Below are positions 11,388 to 19,428 of a stretch of 64,000 nt of DNA, piece after piece; position 1 is the first letter of the stretch, and every line of letters starts with the position of its first letter. A program made the translations under genes and the position numbers. Source of the DNA: Terriglobales bacterium (lineage in GTDB: Bacteria > Acidobacteriota > Terriglobia > Terriglobales > Acidobacteriaceae). The notes beneath the pieces were generated by a model. It was not told the origin of the DNA, searched no databases, and saw nothing but the letters and a program-made list of their open reading frames with translations. Where the stretch lies: contig DASRER010000039.1 of NCBI GenBank assembly GCA_035651995.1, positions 1 through 64,000 on the forward strand, written 5' to 3'.

Positions 11388-12710
11388 CTACCGCTTCTTC
11401 GGGGGCGTCCGCCGGGTCGTGCCGGTGTTGCGCTTCGGCGCCGCCGGCTTCAGTGCGGCCGCCACGGCCTGCGCCGTCTTGCCCACGAACACGCCCTTGT
11501 CCATGTGCATCATGAACGGGTTCGGATCGTAGCTGGTCGGCGTGCCCTGGAACTGGATCATGGTGCCGTCCGCCGGCACCGCCTTGGCCGGGATCGGCTC
11601 AACCATGGTCAGCTCGATGTCGGCCTTGTTCGCCTCAATGTCCTCCGCGCTGCCGGAAATAGTGAGCTTCGCCGGCGAACCGCTCAGCAGCTTGGCCTCG
11701 AGCTGGATCGGTTTGTTCTCGATCTGGCTCCACAGCTGCTGCGCCGCCTGCTGATTGCCCGACGTCAGAATGAACTCGATCTCGTCAAACGTCATCTGGT
11801 TGACGGGCTTGCTCTGGATCATCTTCGCCGCCTGCTCGGGCGGGGTCGGCGCCGGTGCGACGGTGAATCCGGCCGGCGGATTGGGCGACGCCTTCGCCTG
11901 CGCCAGCAACTCGGGCCAGCCATCTTCTCCGCCGTGATAGCGGATGTACTTCGAGCGTCCGTACTGCGTCAGCTGCGTCTGGGCGGGCGTTCCGGCAGGC
12001 GCCAGATTGGCCGCCACCGCGGCGTAGTACAGGCCCAGCGGGTTCGGCGGCTTCTGTTCGAGATACGCCACCGCCAGCGGATAGATGTTCCGCAGGTCCG
12101 GTGGCGCGCCCTGCACGGCCGCCTGCAGGTGCTGCGCCGCGCTGGCGTAATCCTTCGACTGGAGCGCCGCAAATCCGGCGCCGCCTTCAAAAATCGTGCG
12201 CAGCTGCGACTTCAGCTTGTCCACGTCGGCGGGCTGCATGCCCTCCGGATTCGGCATCGATTGCAGCGCCTGCAGGCCGCGCGAGCAGGTCTGCTGCGCG
12301 TTGGCCACGTTCTGCTGCTGGTTCTGCCCCTGCTCCGCGTTGGCGCGGCTCAGGTAGCACTGCAGCGCGAGGGCCCGGACGTTGTTCGGATTGGCCGCCA
12401 GCACGCGCTGCGCTGCCTCCATCGTCTTCGCCTGGTTGCCGGTGGCCTGGTAGGCGCCCATCAGCAGCTCGAGCGCGTCTTCCTTCATCACGCTGTTCGG
12501 ATAAGCCTGCAGGAAGCCTTCCAGCGCCGCTGCTTTGGCCGTCGCGTCCGGCGTATTAAGGGCATTGACGTAGGCGTTGTACTCCGCCGGGTCCTTGATT
12601 TCTTTCTTCTGCTGCGCCGGCGCACCCTGCGCCGGCGCCGCCTGCTGATCGGCGCTCTGGGCAATGGCGCCCACCGCGAACAACAGCATCACCGCGACTA
12701 ACTTCTTCAT
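11388..12710 (-). CDS. Secreted TPR-repeat protein
   Basis: A 440-residue exported protein. ATG at 12710 follows AAGGAG; residues 1-18 (MKKLVAVMLLFAVGAIAQ) are a signal peptide. A Gln/Ala-rich linker precedes helical TPR-like repeats from about 45 to 260 (for example AAALEGFLQAYPNSVMKEDA and AKTMEAAQRVLAANPNNVRA). Residues about 300-420 form a different, strand-rich domain (LEAKLLSGSPAKLTISGSAE). The tail is basic (TRRTPPKKR). Likely periplasmic; specific role unknown. Monocistronic, with a terminator just after the stop. Confidence 0.8.
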   Translation of the reverse strand: MKKLVAVMLLFAVGAIAQSADQQAAPAQGAPAQQKKEIKDPAEYNAYVNALNTPDATAKAAALEGFLQAYPNSVMKEDALELLMGAYQATGNQAKTMEAAQRVLAANPNNVRALALQCYLSRANAEQGQNQQQNVANAQQTCSRGLQALQSMPNPEGMQPADVDKLKSQLRTIFEGGAGFAALQSKDYASAAQHLQAAVQGAPPDLRNIYPLAVAYLEQKPPNPLGLYYAAVAANLAPAGTPAQTQLTQYGRSKYIRYHGGEDGWPELLAQAKASPNPPAGFTVAPAPTPPEQAAKMIQSKPVNQMTFDEIEFILTSGNQQAAQQLWSQIENKPIQLEAKLLSGSPAKLTISGSAEDIEANKADIELTMVEPIPAKAVPADGTMIQFQGTPTSYDPNPFMMHMDKGVFVGKTAQAVAAALKPAAPKRNTGTTRRTPPKKR

Positions 12711-12988
12711 TCCTGCGCTCCTTGGAACCTCGGGAAGTGAGGAGACAATGATCCTGAACGCCATCACACGTACGTCACCACGCGCCACACTTCTTCGCAG
12801 CGCTCGCTTCCAATCCCTCGACCAGGACCGGGACCGGTCACAAAAGCTGCGATTATACATTGCACTGCTCTTTAGGCAAGCTGCGCCTGTGGTCCGCCTT
12901 CCCTTTGCTATCTTGGATGCGCGTTGCAGCCTTGCTGGATGTTTTGGCATCCAAAAAGCGCCCCGCCAGCGGCGCCCGGAGCCTTGGG

Positions 12989-13714
12989 ATGAACGATGGG
13001 ACACCGCAACTACGCGATCAGGTCGCCGTCGTGACCGGCGGCGGCCGCGGCATCGGCGCCGCCATCTCTCGCCGTCTCGCCTCCCTTGGCATGAAGGTGG
13101 TGGTGTGCGGCAGGACGCGCGCCCGCCTCGACCAGACCGCCGGCGCCATCCGCGAAGCGGGCGGTCAGGCCGAAGCTGCCGTCTGCGACGTGGGCCGGCT
13201 CGCCGACGTCGAAGCCCTCGCCCGCCACGTGCGGCAAACCCACGGTCGCATTGACGTGCTGGTGAACAACGCCGGCGTGGGCGTTTTCAGCGCCCCGCTG
13301 CACCTGCTCTCGCCCGAAGACTGGGAGCGCGTGATGGGCACCAACCTGCGCGGCGTGTACCACACCATCCGCGCCTTCGCGCCGATGATGATCGCCGCGA
13401 AAAAAGGACAGATCATCAACATCTCCTCCGGCGCCGGACGCAATCCCCTGCCCAACGGCGCCGCTTATGCCGCCTCGAAATGGGGACTGAACGGCTTGAC
13501 GTTTTCCGTCGCCGAAGAACTGCGCCAATACAACATTCGCGTCGCCGTCGTCGCGCCCGGCTCGGTCAACACCGAACTCAGCCCGCACCCCGGCAAAGAC
13601 CCGAGCAAAATGCTCCAGCCCGACGACATCGCCGGCATCGTCCAGATGATGGTCACCGCCTCGCCGCAATCGTTCATTCGCGACGTCTTTGTCACCCCGG
13701 CGCAGAGACCATGA
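12989..13714 (+). CDS. Short-chain dehydrogenase/reductase
   Basis: A 241-residue classical SDR. The NAD(P)-binding motif TGGGRGIG is at residues 16-23, CGRT after the second strand suggests NADP preference, NNAGVGVFS is the structural motif, and ISS with YAASK supplies the catalytic Ser, Tyr and Lys. The ending (VAPGSVNTELSPHPGK) is typical of 3-oxoacyl-ACP-reductase-like members. Substrate not readable. ATG at 12989 follows GGAGCC; an upstream extension to 12860 is rejected because it adds non-homologous sequence. Stands alone. Confidence 0.9.
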   Translation: MNDGTPQLRDQVAVVTGGGRGIGAAISRRLASLGMKVVVCGRTRARLDQTAGAIREAGGQAEAAVCDVGRLADVEALARHVRQTHGRIDVLVNNAGVGVFSAPLHLLSPEDWERVMGTNLRGVYHTIRAFAPMMIAAKKGQIINISSGAGRNPLPNGAAYAASKWGLNGLTFSVAEELRQYNIRVAVVAPGSVNTELSPHPGKDPSKMLQPDDIAGIVQMMVTASPQSFIRDVFVTPAQRP

Positions 13715-13770
13715 ATTCACCATCGGGCCTATCGGGCCAGAGGCGGGCGGCGCGGGCCCTGTGACGCCTT

Positions 13771-13810
13771 CCCTTTGCGCCCTTCGTGCGACCTTCGCGT
13801 TCTTTGTGGT
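13771..13810. repeat. 40-bp CTTYGYG repeat, copy 1
   Basis: Four CTTTG/CTTCG words with spacings of 9, 11 and 9 bp. It matches 35 of 40 positions with 20332-20371 by eye; a looser relative is at 51540-51573. Confidence 0.6.
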
Positions 13811-13824
13811 CCGCTTTTGATTTT

Positions 13825-13862
13825 CAACTACCCGATTACTCAATTCCTCAATTACCCGATTC
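13825..13862. repeat. 8-bp-period repeat array upstream of YtxH gene
   Basis: On the minus strand the array reads as octamers ATCGGGTA, ATTGAGGA, ATTGAGTA, ATCGGGTA. The same octamer class reappears at 14879-14923, so the YtxH/DUF948 pair is flanked by it. Confidence 0.65.
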
Positions 13863-13907
13863 GCTGTGCTACTATTCTGCGTTTCCGAAACCCTTGGAGG
13901 TTGTGCC

Positions 13908-14222
13908 ATGTCACGTGACGAGAGCAGCAGCGGGTTCCTGTGGTTCCTGGCAGGTCTGGGCATCGGGGCCACGCTCGGCGTTCTGTACGCGCCCAAGTCG
14001 GGCGTGGAAACGCGCGAAGCCCTGCGCCGCAGCGCCGAGGAAGGACGCGATTTCGTGGTAACGCGCGCGCGCCAGGCGCGTGAGCAGGCCGAGCAATGGG
14101 CCGAACGCGGCCGCGACTACCTGAACCAGCAGAAGGACAGCTGGAACCAGGCCGTGCAGGCCGGCAAGCAGGCCTATCGCGAGGCCTCCGCCGGCGAAGC
14201 CGCCAAGCCGGCCAAGTCGTAA
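13908..14222 (+). CDS. YtxH domain protein
   Basis: A 104-residue protein. ATG at 13908 follows TTGGAGG. The start FLWFLAGLGIGATLGVLYAP is the diagnostic YtxH membrane helix with glycine zipper and the APKSG turn, followed by a long charged, Ala/Gln-rich amphipathic helix (residues about 40-90). YtxH proteins are small stress-associated membrane proteins of unclear biochemistry. It pairs with the DUF948-like gene 149 bp downstream, a combination common in Bacillota and Acidobacteriota. Confidence 0.88.
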   Translation: MSRDESSSGFLWFLAGLGIGATLGVLYAPKSGVETREALRRSAEEGRDFVVTRARQAREQAEQWAERGRDYLNQQKDSWNQAVQAGKQAYREASAGEAAKPAKS

Positions 14223-14294
14223 CCGGCGCGGCCGGGTCAGCCCCTGCCGGTCTTCTGTTTCCGGGCGCCGCGTTCCCCTGCTGCGGGGCGGTGC

Positions 14295-14333
14295 CCCACG
14301 TTCGCGCCGCGTCCTTCGCGGCGCTGACGTGGG
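14295..14333. repeat. Long hairpin between YtxH and DUF948-like genes
   Basis: CCCACGT (14295-14301) pairs with ACGTGGG (14327-14333), and GCGCCGCG (14304-14311) with CGCGGCGC (14317-14324). No T-run; it could attenuate or stabilise the mRNA between the two genes, or be a dispersed palindrome. Confidence 0.6.
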
Positions 14334-14370
14334 AACGAGCCGCTACTCGCGCTACTGCCTCTTTTGACTT

Positions 14371-14877
14371 ATGGACAACAACGTTCTGGGATGGTTCGTC
14401 ATCGTCGCCGCCGTCGCCATCGTGGTGCAGATGGGCATTCTCATCGCCATGTACGTGAGCATGCGAAAGACGGGCCAGGCGGTGCAGGGCATGGTCGCGC
14501 AGGCGCAGCCGGTGATCTCGCACGCCAGGACATTTCTCGATGAGAACGGCCCGCGCGTCAACTCCATCCTCACCGACGCAGCCCACAGCGCCACTGTCGT
14601 TCGCGCCCAGGTCGAGCGCCTCGACGCCACCGTAACCGACATCGTGGACCGCACCCGCCTTCAGGTCATCCGCGCCGACGAGCTCGTCACCACCACGCTC
14701 AACCGCGTGGAAGACACCACCGACATGGTCCACCGCACCGTCATCTCGCCGGTGCGCACCGCTGCCGCTCTCATTCAGGGAATCACCGCCGGCGCCCAGG
14801 CCCTGGTCGGCGTCCGCCAGGAACGCCGCCGTAGGAAGGCCGCGGGAACGGGCGGCGATGAAGAGATGTTTATCTAA
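14371..14877 (+). CDS. DUF948-like membrane-anchored helical protein
   Basis: A 168-residue protein with one N-terminal membrane helix (residues 8-28, FVIVAAVAIVVQMGILIAMY) followed by a long predicted coiled coil (about 30-130) with DENGPRVNSILTDAAHSATV and ATVTDIVDRTRLQVIR, resembling the DUF948 family of methyl-accepting-like stress proteins. The C-terminus is basic then acidic (RRRRKAAGTGGDEEMFI). It sits downstream of the YtxH gene on the same strand and probably belongs to the same transcript or regulon. Confidence 0.7.
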   Translation: MDNNVLGWFVIVAAVAIVVQMGILIAMYVSMRKTGQAVQGMVAQAQPVISHARTFLDENGPRVNSILTDAAHSATVVRAQVERLDATVTDIVDRTRLQVIRADELVTTTLNRVEDTTDMVHRTVISPVRTAAALIQGITAGAQALVGVRQERRRRKAAGTGGDEEMFI

Positions 14878-14878
14878 G

Positions 14879-14976
14879 ATCGGGTAATTTCGTAATCGGG
14901 TATTTGAGAAAATGAAAACCGGGACCTGCGATCATCTCGCCCGCGTCCCGCTTTCCCGGTTTCTCAATTGACCGAT
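14879..14976. repeat. Octamer array with inverted arm reaching into mnmA 3' end
   Basis: Octamers ATCGGGTA ATTTCGTA, then ATCGGGTA TTTGAGAA (14879-14910), with an inverted arm at 14952-14976 (CCCGGTTTCTCAATTGACCG). The right arm overlaps the last codons and stop of mnmA at 14964. Confidence 0.6.
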
Positions 14977-16100
14977 GAACTGATCCACCCTCCGCCCACC
15001 ACCACATCACCCTGATAGAACACCACCGCCTGCCCCGGCGTGATCGCGCGCTGCGGCTCGCGGAATGTCACCACCGCTTCGCCGCCGCTCGCCGGTGACA
15101 CGATTGCCGCCGCGGGCACGTGCCGGTTGCGGATCTTCGCCTCGACCTCGATCGGCTCGGTCAGCCGCTCGATCGCGATCCAGTTCAGGTCGCGCGCGCG
15201 CAGCGTCGTGCGGTACAGCTCATCGTTCGAACCGACCACCACCTGCCGCCGCTCGCCGCGAATCTCCAGCACGTACAGCGGTGATCCCGGCGCCGCGTTC
15301 CGGTTCCGATGGATTCCCTTGCGCTGTCCGACCGTGTAGTTGTGAATGCCGTCGTGCTCGCCGATGACGTCGCCCGACGTCGTCACCAGTTCGCCGGCGG
15401 TCTCCGGCAGGCCCTCCCCGCTCTCAGCCAGATACGCGTCAATGAAGCGCTTGTAATCACCGCCCGGGACGAAGCAGATTTCCTGCGAGTCGGGCTTGTC
15501 GGCCAGCGCCAGTCCGTGCGAACGCGCGATCTGGCGGACATCGTCCTTCAACATCCCTCCCAGCGGAAAAATCGTCCGGCTGAGCTGCTCCTGCGTCAGC
15601 CCGAACAGGAAGTACGTCTGGTCGCGCGCCGCATCCATCGGACGCTTCAGCACCCAGCGCCCGCGCTCGCCCCGGTACTCCACGCGCGCGTAATGCCCGG
15701 TGGCCAGCCGCCCGGCGCCAATCTGCCGCGCCGTCACCAGCAGTTGGTCAAACTTCAGGTGGTTGTTGCACAGGCTGCACGGAATCGGCGTCCGCCCGCT
15801 CAGATACTCCGACACGAACGGACGCACCACGTCGCGCTCGAAGCGCTCCTCCTGGTTCACCACGTAGTACGGAATCCCCAGCCGCTCGGCCACGCGCCGC
15901 GCGTCGTACACGTCATCGAGCGAGCAGCAGCGCCCCTGCACCGCCTCCGGCATGCCCTCTTGACCCGCCAGCCGCCGCTGGTTCCACAGTTGCATCGTCA
16001 AGCCGACAACGCTGTGTCCCTCCGCCCGCAGCATGGCCGCGACCGCGGAGGAATCCACTCCTCCGGACATGGCGACGGCGATGGTTTCTGTTTGCGTCAT
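14964..16100 (-). CDS. mnmA: tRNA-specific 2-thiouridylase
   Basis: A 378-residue MnmA, which adds sulfur to U34 of Lys, Glu and Gln tRNAs. The PP-loop [15 protein letters not shown] is at residues 10-24, the nucleophile Cys is in [12 protein letters not shown], and the second catalytic Cys in [21 protein letters not shown] is the C-terminal domain signature. I take ATG at 16100; a longer start at 16130 would begin in a repeat array. It follows iscS on the same strand, and IscS is the known sulfur donor for MnmA, so the two likely form a working pair. Its stop lies inside an 8-bp-period repeat. Confidence 0.95.
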   Translation of the reverse strand: MTQTETIAVAMSGGVDSSAVAAMLRAEGHSVVGLTMQLWNQRRLAGQEGMPEAVQGRCCSLDDVYDARRVAERLGIPYYVVNQEERFERDVVRPFVSEYLSGRTPIPCSLCNNHLKFDQLLVTARQIGAGRLATGHYARVEYRGERGRWVLKRPMDAARDQTYFLFGLTQEQLSRTIFPLGGMLKDDVRQIARSHGLALADKPDSQEICFVPGGDYKRFIDAYLAESGEGLPETAGELVTTSGDVIGEHDGIHNYTVGQRKGIHRNRNAAPGSPLYVLEIRGERRQVVVGSNDELYRTTLRARDLNWIAIERLTEPIEVEAKIRNRHVPAAAIVSPASGGEAVVTFREPQRAITPGQAVVFYQGDVVVGGGWISSSVN

Positions 16101-16130
16101 GAGCTTGATTGCTGCTTCGGCACTTGGCAT

Positions 16131-16223
16131 TTAGCAGTTAGCATTTAGCCGTCCAGGTTTTTGCCAACGCGCCAAATCGAATGTGTAGGGGCTATGCCAA
16201 TTGCTAAGTGCTAACTGCCGAAT
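16131..16223. repeat. Heptamer arrays as inverted pair between mnmA and iscS
   Basis: TTAGCAG TTAGCAT TTAGCCG (16131-16151) and, inverted, GCTAAGT GCTAACT (16203-16216) followed by GCCGAAT. The arms can pair across about 50 nt. The right arm contains the iscS stop codon. Confidence 0.7.
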
Positions 16224-17391
16224 GTCGTTGCTGCCACACAGGACTGAGATCCCGCAGCCTTCCCACCGTCTCCGGCACCAGCTCCAACGCGAAGTTTGCG
16301 TCCTCGGCGGTGTTCTGCTTGCCCAGCGAAAAGCGCAGGCTCGCCCGCGCTCGCTCCGGCGTCAGTCCCATCGCGGTCAACACGTGCGACGGCTCGATGG
16401 CGCCCGAGGAACACGCCGCGCCCGTTGAAACCGCCAGTCCCTTCAGGTCGAGCGCGATCACCAGCGCCTCACCCTCGATGTGTTCGAAGCAGATGCTGCT
16501 GGTGTTCGGCACGCGCGGCGCTCCGGCGCTGTTGACCTTCACCGCCTCGACCGCGTTCACAATTCCCTGCTCCAGGCGATCGCGGAGCGCGGCCATTTTC
16601 TCCGCGCCGCCCCTCGCAAGCCACTCCCGCGCCAATTCCGCGGCCGCGCCCAGCGCCACGATGCCCGGCACGTTCTCCGTGCCCGCGCGACGCGAGCGCT
16701 CGTGCCGCCCGCCGAAGAACAGCGGCGTCAGGATCGTCCCCTTGCGCACATACAGCGCCCCCACGCCCTGCGGCGCATGCAGCTTGTGTCCGGAAAGCGT
16801 CAGCAGGTCGCACCCGATCTCGCCCACGTCCACCGGGACCTTGCCCGCCGCCTGCACCGCGTCGGTGTGGAACCAGATGTCGGCCTCGGCCGCAATCTTT
16901 CCGATCTCCGCCACCGGCTGCACCACGCCGGTCTCGTTGTTGGCCATCATTACCGTGATCAGGCGCGTGTTCTCACGCAGCGCTGCGCGCACGTCATCCG
17001 GATTCACCAGGCAGCGCCCGTCCACCCGCAGATACGTGACCTCGCACCCCAGCTGCTCCAGCCGCTTGGCCGCGTTGAGCACCGCGTGGTGCTCGATCGC
17101 CGACGTGATCACGTGGTCGCCGGCGCGCAGCAGCCCGCCAAACAGTCCGAACAGCGCCAGGTTGTCGCCTTCCGTGCCCCCGCTGGTAAAGACAATCTCC
17201 GCCGGACGCGCCCCGATCAGCTGCGCCACCTGCTCACGCGCGCGCTCCACCGCCGCCCGCGTGTGCTGTCCGTGATGGTGGATCGACGACGCGTTGCCGA
17301 ACTCCTCTCCGAAGTACGGCTGCATCGCCGCCATCACCTCCGGCAGCACGGGCGTGGTGGCGTTATTGTCGAGATAGACACGGCGCATCAT
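16204..17391 (-). CDS. iscS: Cysteine desulfurase (NifS/IscS family)
   Basis: A 395-residue PLP enzyme that takes sulfur from cysteine for Fe-S clusters and tRNA thiolation. YLDNNATTPV opens the fold; FTSGGTEGDN binds PLP phosphate; SAIEHHAVL carries the stacking His; TLSGHKLHAPQG contains the PLP lysine; the mobile catalytic Cys is in STGAACSSGAIEPSHVL. The 12-residue Cys loop with SGAIEPSHVL is of the NifS/IscS (group I) kind, not SufS. ATG at 17391 (a second ATG follows directly). Upstream of mnmA on the same strand; iscU and other isc genes are not here. Symbol by family; a NifS-type name would be equally fair. Confidence 0.93.
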   Translation of the reverse strand: MMRRVYLDNNATTPVLPEVMAAMQPYFGEEFGNASSIHHHGQHTRAAVERAREQVAQLIGARPAEIVFTSGGTEGDNLALFGLFGGLLRAGDHVITSAIEHHAVLNAAKRLEQLGCEVTYLRVDGRCLVNPDDVRAALRENTRLITVMMANNETGVVQPVAEIGKIAAEADIWFHTDAVQAAGKVPVDVGEIGCDLLTLSGHKLHAPQGVGALYVRKGTILTPLFFGGRHERSRRAGTENVPGIVALGAAAELAREWLARGGAEKMAALRDRLEQGIVNAVEAVKVNSAGAPRVPNTSSICFEHIEGEALVIALDLKGLAVSTGAACSSGAIEPSHVLTAMGLTPERARASLRFSLGKQNTAEDANFALELVPETVGRLRDLSPVWQQRHSAVST

Positions 17392-17538
17392 GGCTGCTAA
17401 TTAGATTTTACGCTGGCAGGAAAGGCTTCAGGGAGGAACGCGCCTGGCACTTCGCGATTGCGCCCTTGGACGCTCGATTCTGCGCGCCGCCAAGGACCCG
17501 CGCGGCCAAATGCCAGGTGCTGATTGCTGCGTGCCGTT

Positions 17539-18678
17539 CTACCCACGCTGCTCGATCGGCACGTATTTCTGCCGATACGCCGGCCCGGCATAATCGGCGC
17601 GCGGACGGATCAGGCGGTTGTCGTCGAGCTGCTCGATCACGTGCGCCGCCCAGCCCGCGATGCGCGACACGGCGAAGATGGGCGTGAACAGGTCCACATC
17701 CAGCCCGAGCACGTGGTACGTCGATGCCGAGTAGAAGTCCACGTTCGCGTTCAGCTTCTTCTCGCGCTTGATGAACTCCTCGATCTTGCGCGACATATCG
17801 AACCACTTCGGCTGCCCGGCCGACTTGCCAAGCTCTTCCGACATTTTTCGCAGGTGCGTCGCCCGCGGATCTTCGGTGTGGTACACGCGGTGGCCGAACG
17901 CCGGCACTTTCTTCTTCACGTCGAGATAGTTCGTCTTCACGTACTGCACCGGGTCGGCGCCCGCCTTGTCGATGGCGAACAGCATCCGCATCGCGGCTTC
18001 GTTGGCGCCGCCGTGCAGCGGCCCTTTCAGCGCGCCCAGCGCGCCGGTAATGGCCGAGTGCATGTCGCTTTCCGTGGCCGCGATCACCCGCGCGGCGAAG
18101 GTCGAAGCGTTGAACTCGTGATCGGCGTGCAGAATCAGCGCCACGTCGAACGCGCGCTCCGCCGTCTTGGAGGGCTTTTCTCCGCTGAGCATCCACACGA
18201 AGTTGCCGGCGTGGCTCAGCGACGTGTCCGGCTCCACCACTTCCTTGCCCTTGCGGATGCGGTCGTACGCCGTCACGATCATCGCGATCTGCGACGTCAG
18301 CCGGAACGACTTGCGCACGTTCGCCGCATGGTCGATCGCGGAGTGGTCCGGGTCATACGAGGACAGCGCCGAAACCGCGGTGCGCAGCACTTCCATCGGC
18401 GTTGCGCCCTTGGGAAGCTGCCGCAGCAAGGTGATGATCGCCGCATCGAGCTTGCGCGCGCTCGCCAGCTCCCTGCGAAACGCCTCCAGCTCAGCCCGCG
18501 TCGGAAACCTGGCGTTCCACAGCAGGTAGCAGACTTCCTCGAACGTCGAGTGCTCCGCCAGGTCGTGAATGTCAACGCCGCGATAGGAAAGAATGCCGCG
18601 CTCGCCATCGATGTAGCAGATGCTCGACGCTGCGGCTACAACCCCTTCCAATCCCTTCGTGGCCATCGTGGTGGACAT
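17539..18678 (-). CDS. gltA: Citrate synthase
   Basis: A 379-residue citrate synthase, condensing oxaloacetate and acetyl-CoA. SICYIDGERGILSYRGVDIH is the N-terminal family signature; the catalytic histidines lie in ILHADHEFNASTF and GPLHGGANEA, and the Asp in NVDFYSAST; GHRVYHTEDPRA binds CoA. The length and the LSYRG opening match the short type found in Acidobacteriota, Firmicutes and archaea (CitZ/2-methylcitrate-synthase-like), so a 2-methylcitrate role cannot be excluded. ATG at 18678 follows GGAAGGGA; an upstream in-frame ATG at 18729 seems less likely. Monocistronic. Confidence 0.93.
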   Translation of the reverse strand: MSTTMATKGLEGVVAAASSICYIDGERGILSYRGVDIHDLAEHSTFEEVCYLLWNARFPTRAELEAFRRELASARKLDAAIITLLRQLPKGATPMEVLRTAVSALSSYDPDHSAIDHAANVRKSFRLTSQIAMIVTAYDRIRKGKEVVEPDTSLSHAGNFVWMLSGEKPSKTAERAFDVALILHADHEFNASTFAARVIAATESDMHSAITGALGALKGPLHGGANEAAMRMLFAIDKAGADPVQYVKTNYLDVKKKVPAFGHRVYHTEDPRATHLRKMSEELGKSAGQPKWFDMSRKIEEFIKREKKLNANVDFYSASTYHVLGLDVDLFTPIFAVSRIAGWAAHVIEQLDDNRLIRPRADYAGPAYRQKYVPIEQRG

Positions 18679-18790
18679 GGTATTCCCTTCCGCGACGGCG
18701 CGCTGCGGCACGCCGAGGGCAACTTTCATTTATACACCTGACGTTTATCGCCTTACCAGCCAGTTAGATGCTGTTACCGGCGTCGCTGGC

Positions 18791-18835
18791 CCGTGCCCTG
18801 CACGTTGGTCCGGCGGCCGCCCGTCGGTACGCCGC
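18791..18835. repeat. Dispersed repeat, copy 1 of 2
   Basis: CCGTGCCCTGCACGTTG followed by CGCCCGTCGGTACG. The same order of words (GGTGCCCTCCACGTTG, then CGCCCCTCGGTACCG) occurs 300 bp downstream in the same orientation. Confidence 0.5.
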
Positions 18836-18920
18836 CAGGGTCCGGAATGCCTCGATCTGCCTGCCGCGGACGCCCTCGTCCGCGAACACAATCGGCATGA
18901 CCACAACGGTGGGCGCCCGC

Positions 18921-18957
18921 CCTTCCGCCTTCGTTGGGCGGAGGGGCGGCCGGGCAA
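18921..18957. repeat. GC-rich hairpin
   Basis: GCCCGCCCTTCCGCC can pair with GGGCGGAGGGGCGG across TTCGTT. Confidence 0.6.
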
Positions 18958-19096
18958 CGCGGTCGCCTAAAAACGTGTCAAGTACCCTCAGCCTCGCTAT
19001 TCCGTCCAAGTGCTTGCATCCTCGGGCCAAAAAGATTTCCGCCGCCTTCCCATTCGCCCCGCCCGATTTGTTACGCTGGAAGTAGGTGGGCGGACC

Positions 19097-19142
19097 GGTG
19101 CCCTCCACGTTGTAGCGACGGGCGCCTCGCCCCTCGGTACCG
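19097..19142. repeat. Dispersed repeat, copy 2 of 2
   Basis: GGTGCCCTCCACGTTG and GCGACGGGCGCC with CTCGGTACCG; see the copy at 18791. Confidence 0.5.
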
Positions 19143-19189
19143 CGCCACGAACGCCCGGGTGCTGAGGTGCCGCCCCACGCAATTTGGGA

Positions 19190-19275
19190 GTCGCGGAGCG
19201 ACGCCACAGTCTTAGCCCCGCACGTGAGTGCGGGGTGTCGAGCGTTTCCTTGCGCAAGTCCCGGAGGGACGGCAC
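19190..19275. repeat. REP-like element of three hairpins
   Basis: GTCGC-GGA-GCGAC (19191-19203), CCCCGCAC-GTGA-GTGCGGGG (about 19215-19234) and GTCCC-GGA-GGGAC (19258-19270). The first and third are the same unit, each followed by G(C/G)CACA, and differ by a compensated base pair. This mosaic layout resembles REP/BIME elements mobilised by RAYT transposases in other bacteria; no RAYT gene is in the window. Confidence 0.6.
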
Positions 19276-19324
19276 AAAGGCGTTGCACCAAAATAGTTGC
19301 TGGAAACGTAAGGCCTTGAACCAC

Positions 19325-19355
19325 AGCCACTTAAGACCTCGGTCTTAACCTGGCT
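19325..19355. repeat. Perfect hairpin downstream of amidohydrolase
   Basis: TTAAGACC-TC-GGTCTTAA nested inside AGCCA and TGGCT. It lies beyond the minus-strand amidohydrolase stop but has no T-run. Confidence 0.6.
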
Positions 19356-19428
19356 GCTCTCAACATTTTGCGGAGAACTACTCTTGTAACCGATTCAAAA
19401 CTCAAGGACCGAGCCGGGGGCGCCGGGT

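Larger units (their letters stand above)
18679..19428. other. 750-bp repeat-rich gap
   Basis: No gene is credible in this stretch between citrate synthase and the amidohydrolase. It is filled with palindromes and short dispersed repeats, listed separately. Confidence 0.6.

Noticed and set aside
18764-19330. 188-codon frame in the repeat-rich gap
   Set aside because: It is read through several palindromes and dispersed repeats, and no recognisable domain results.
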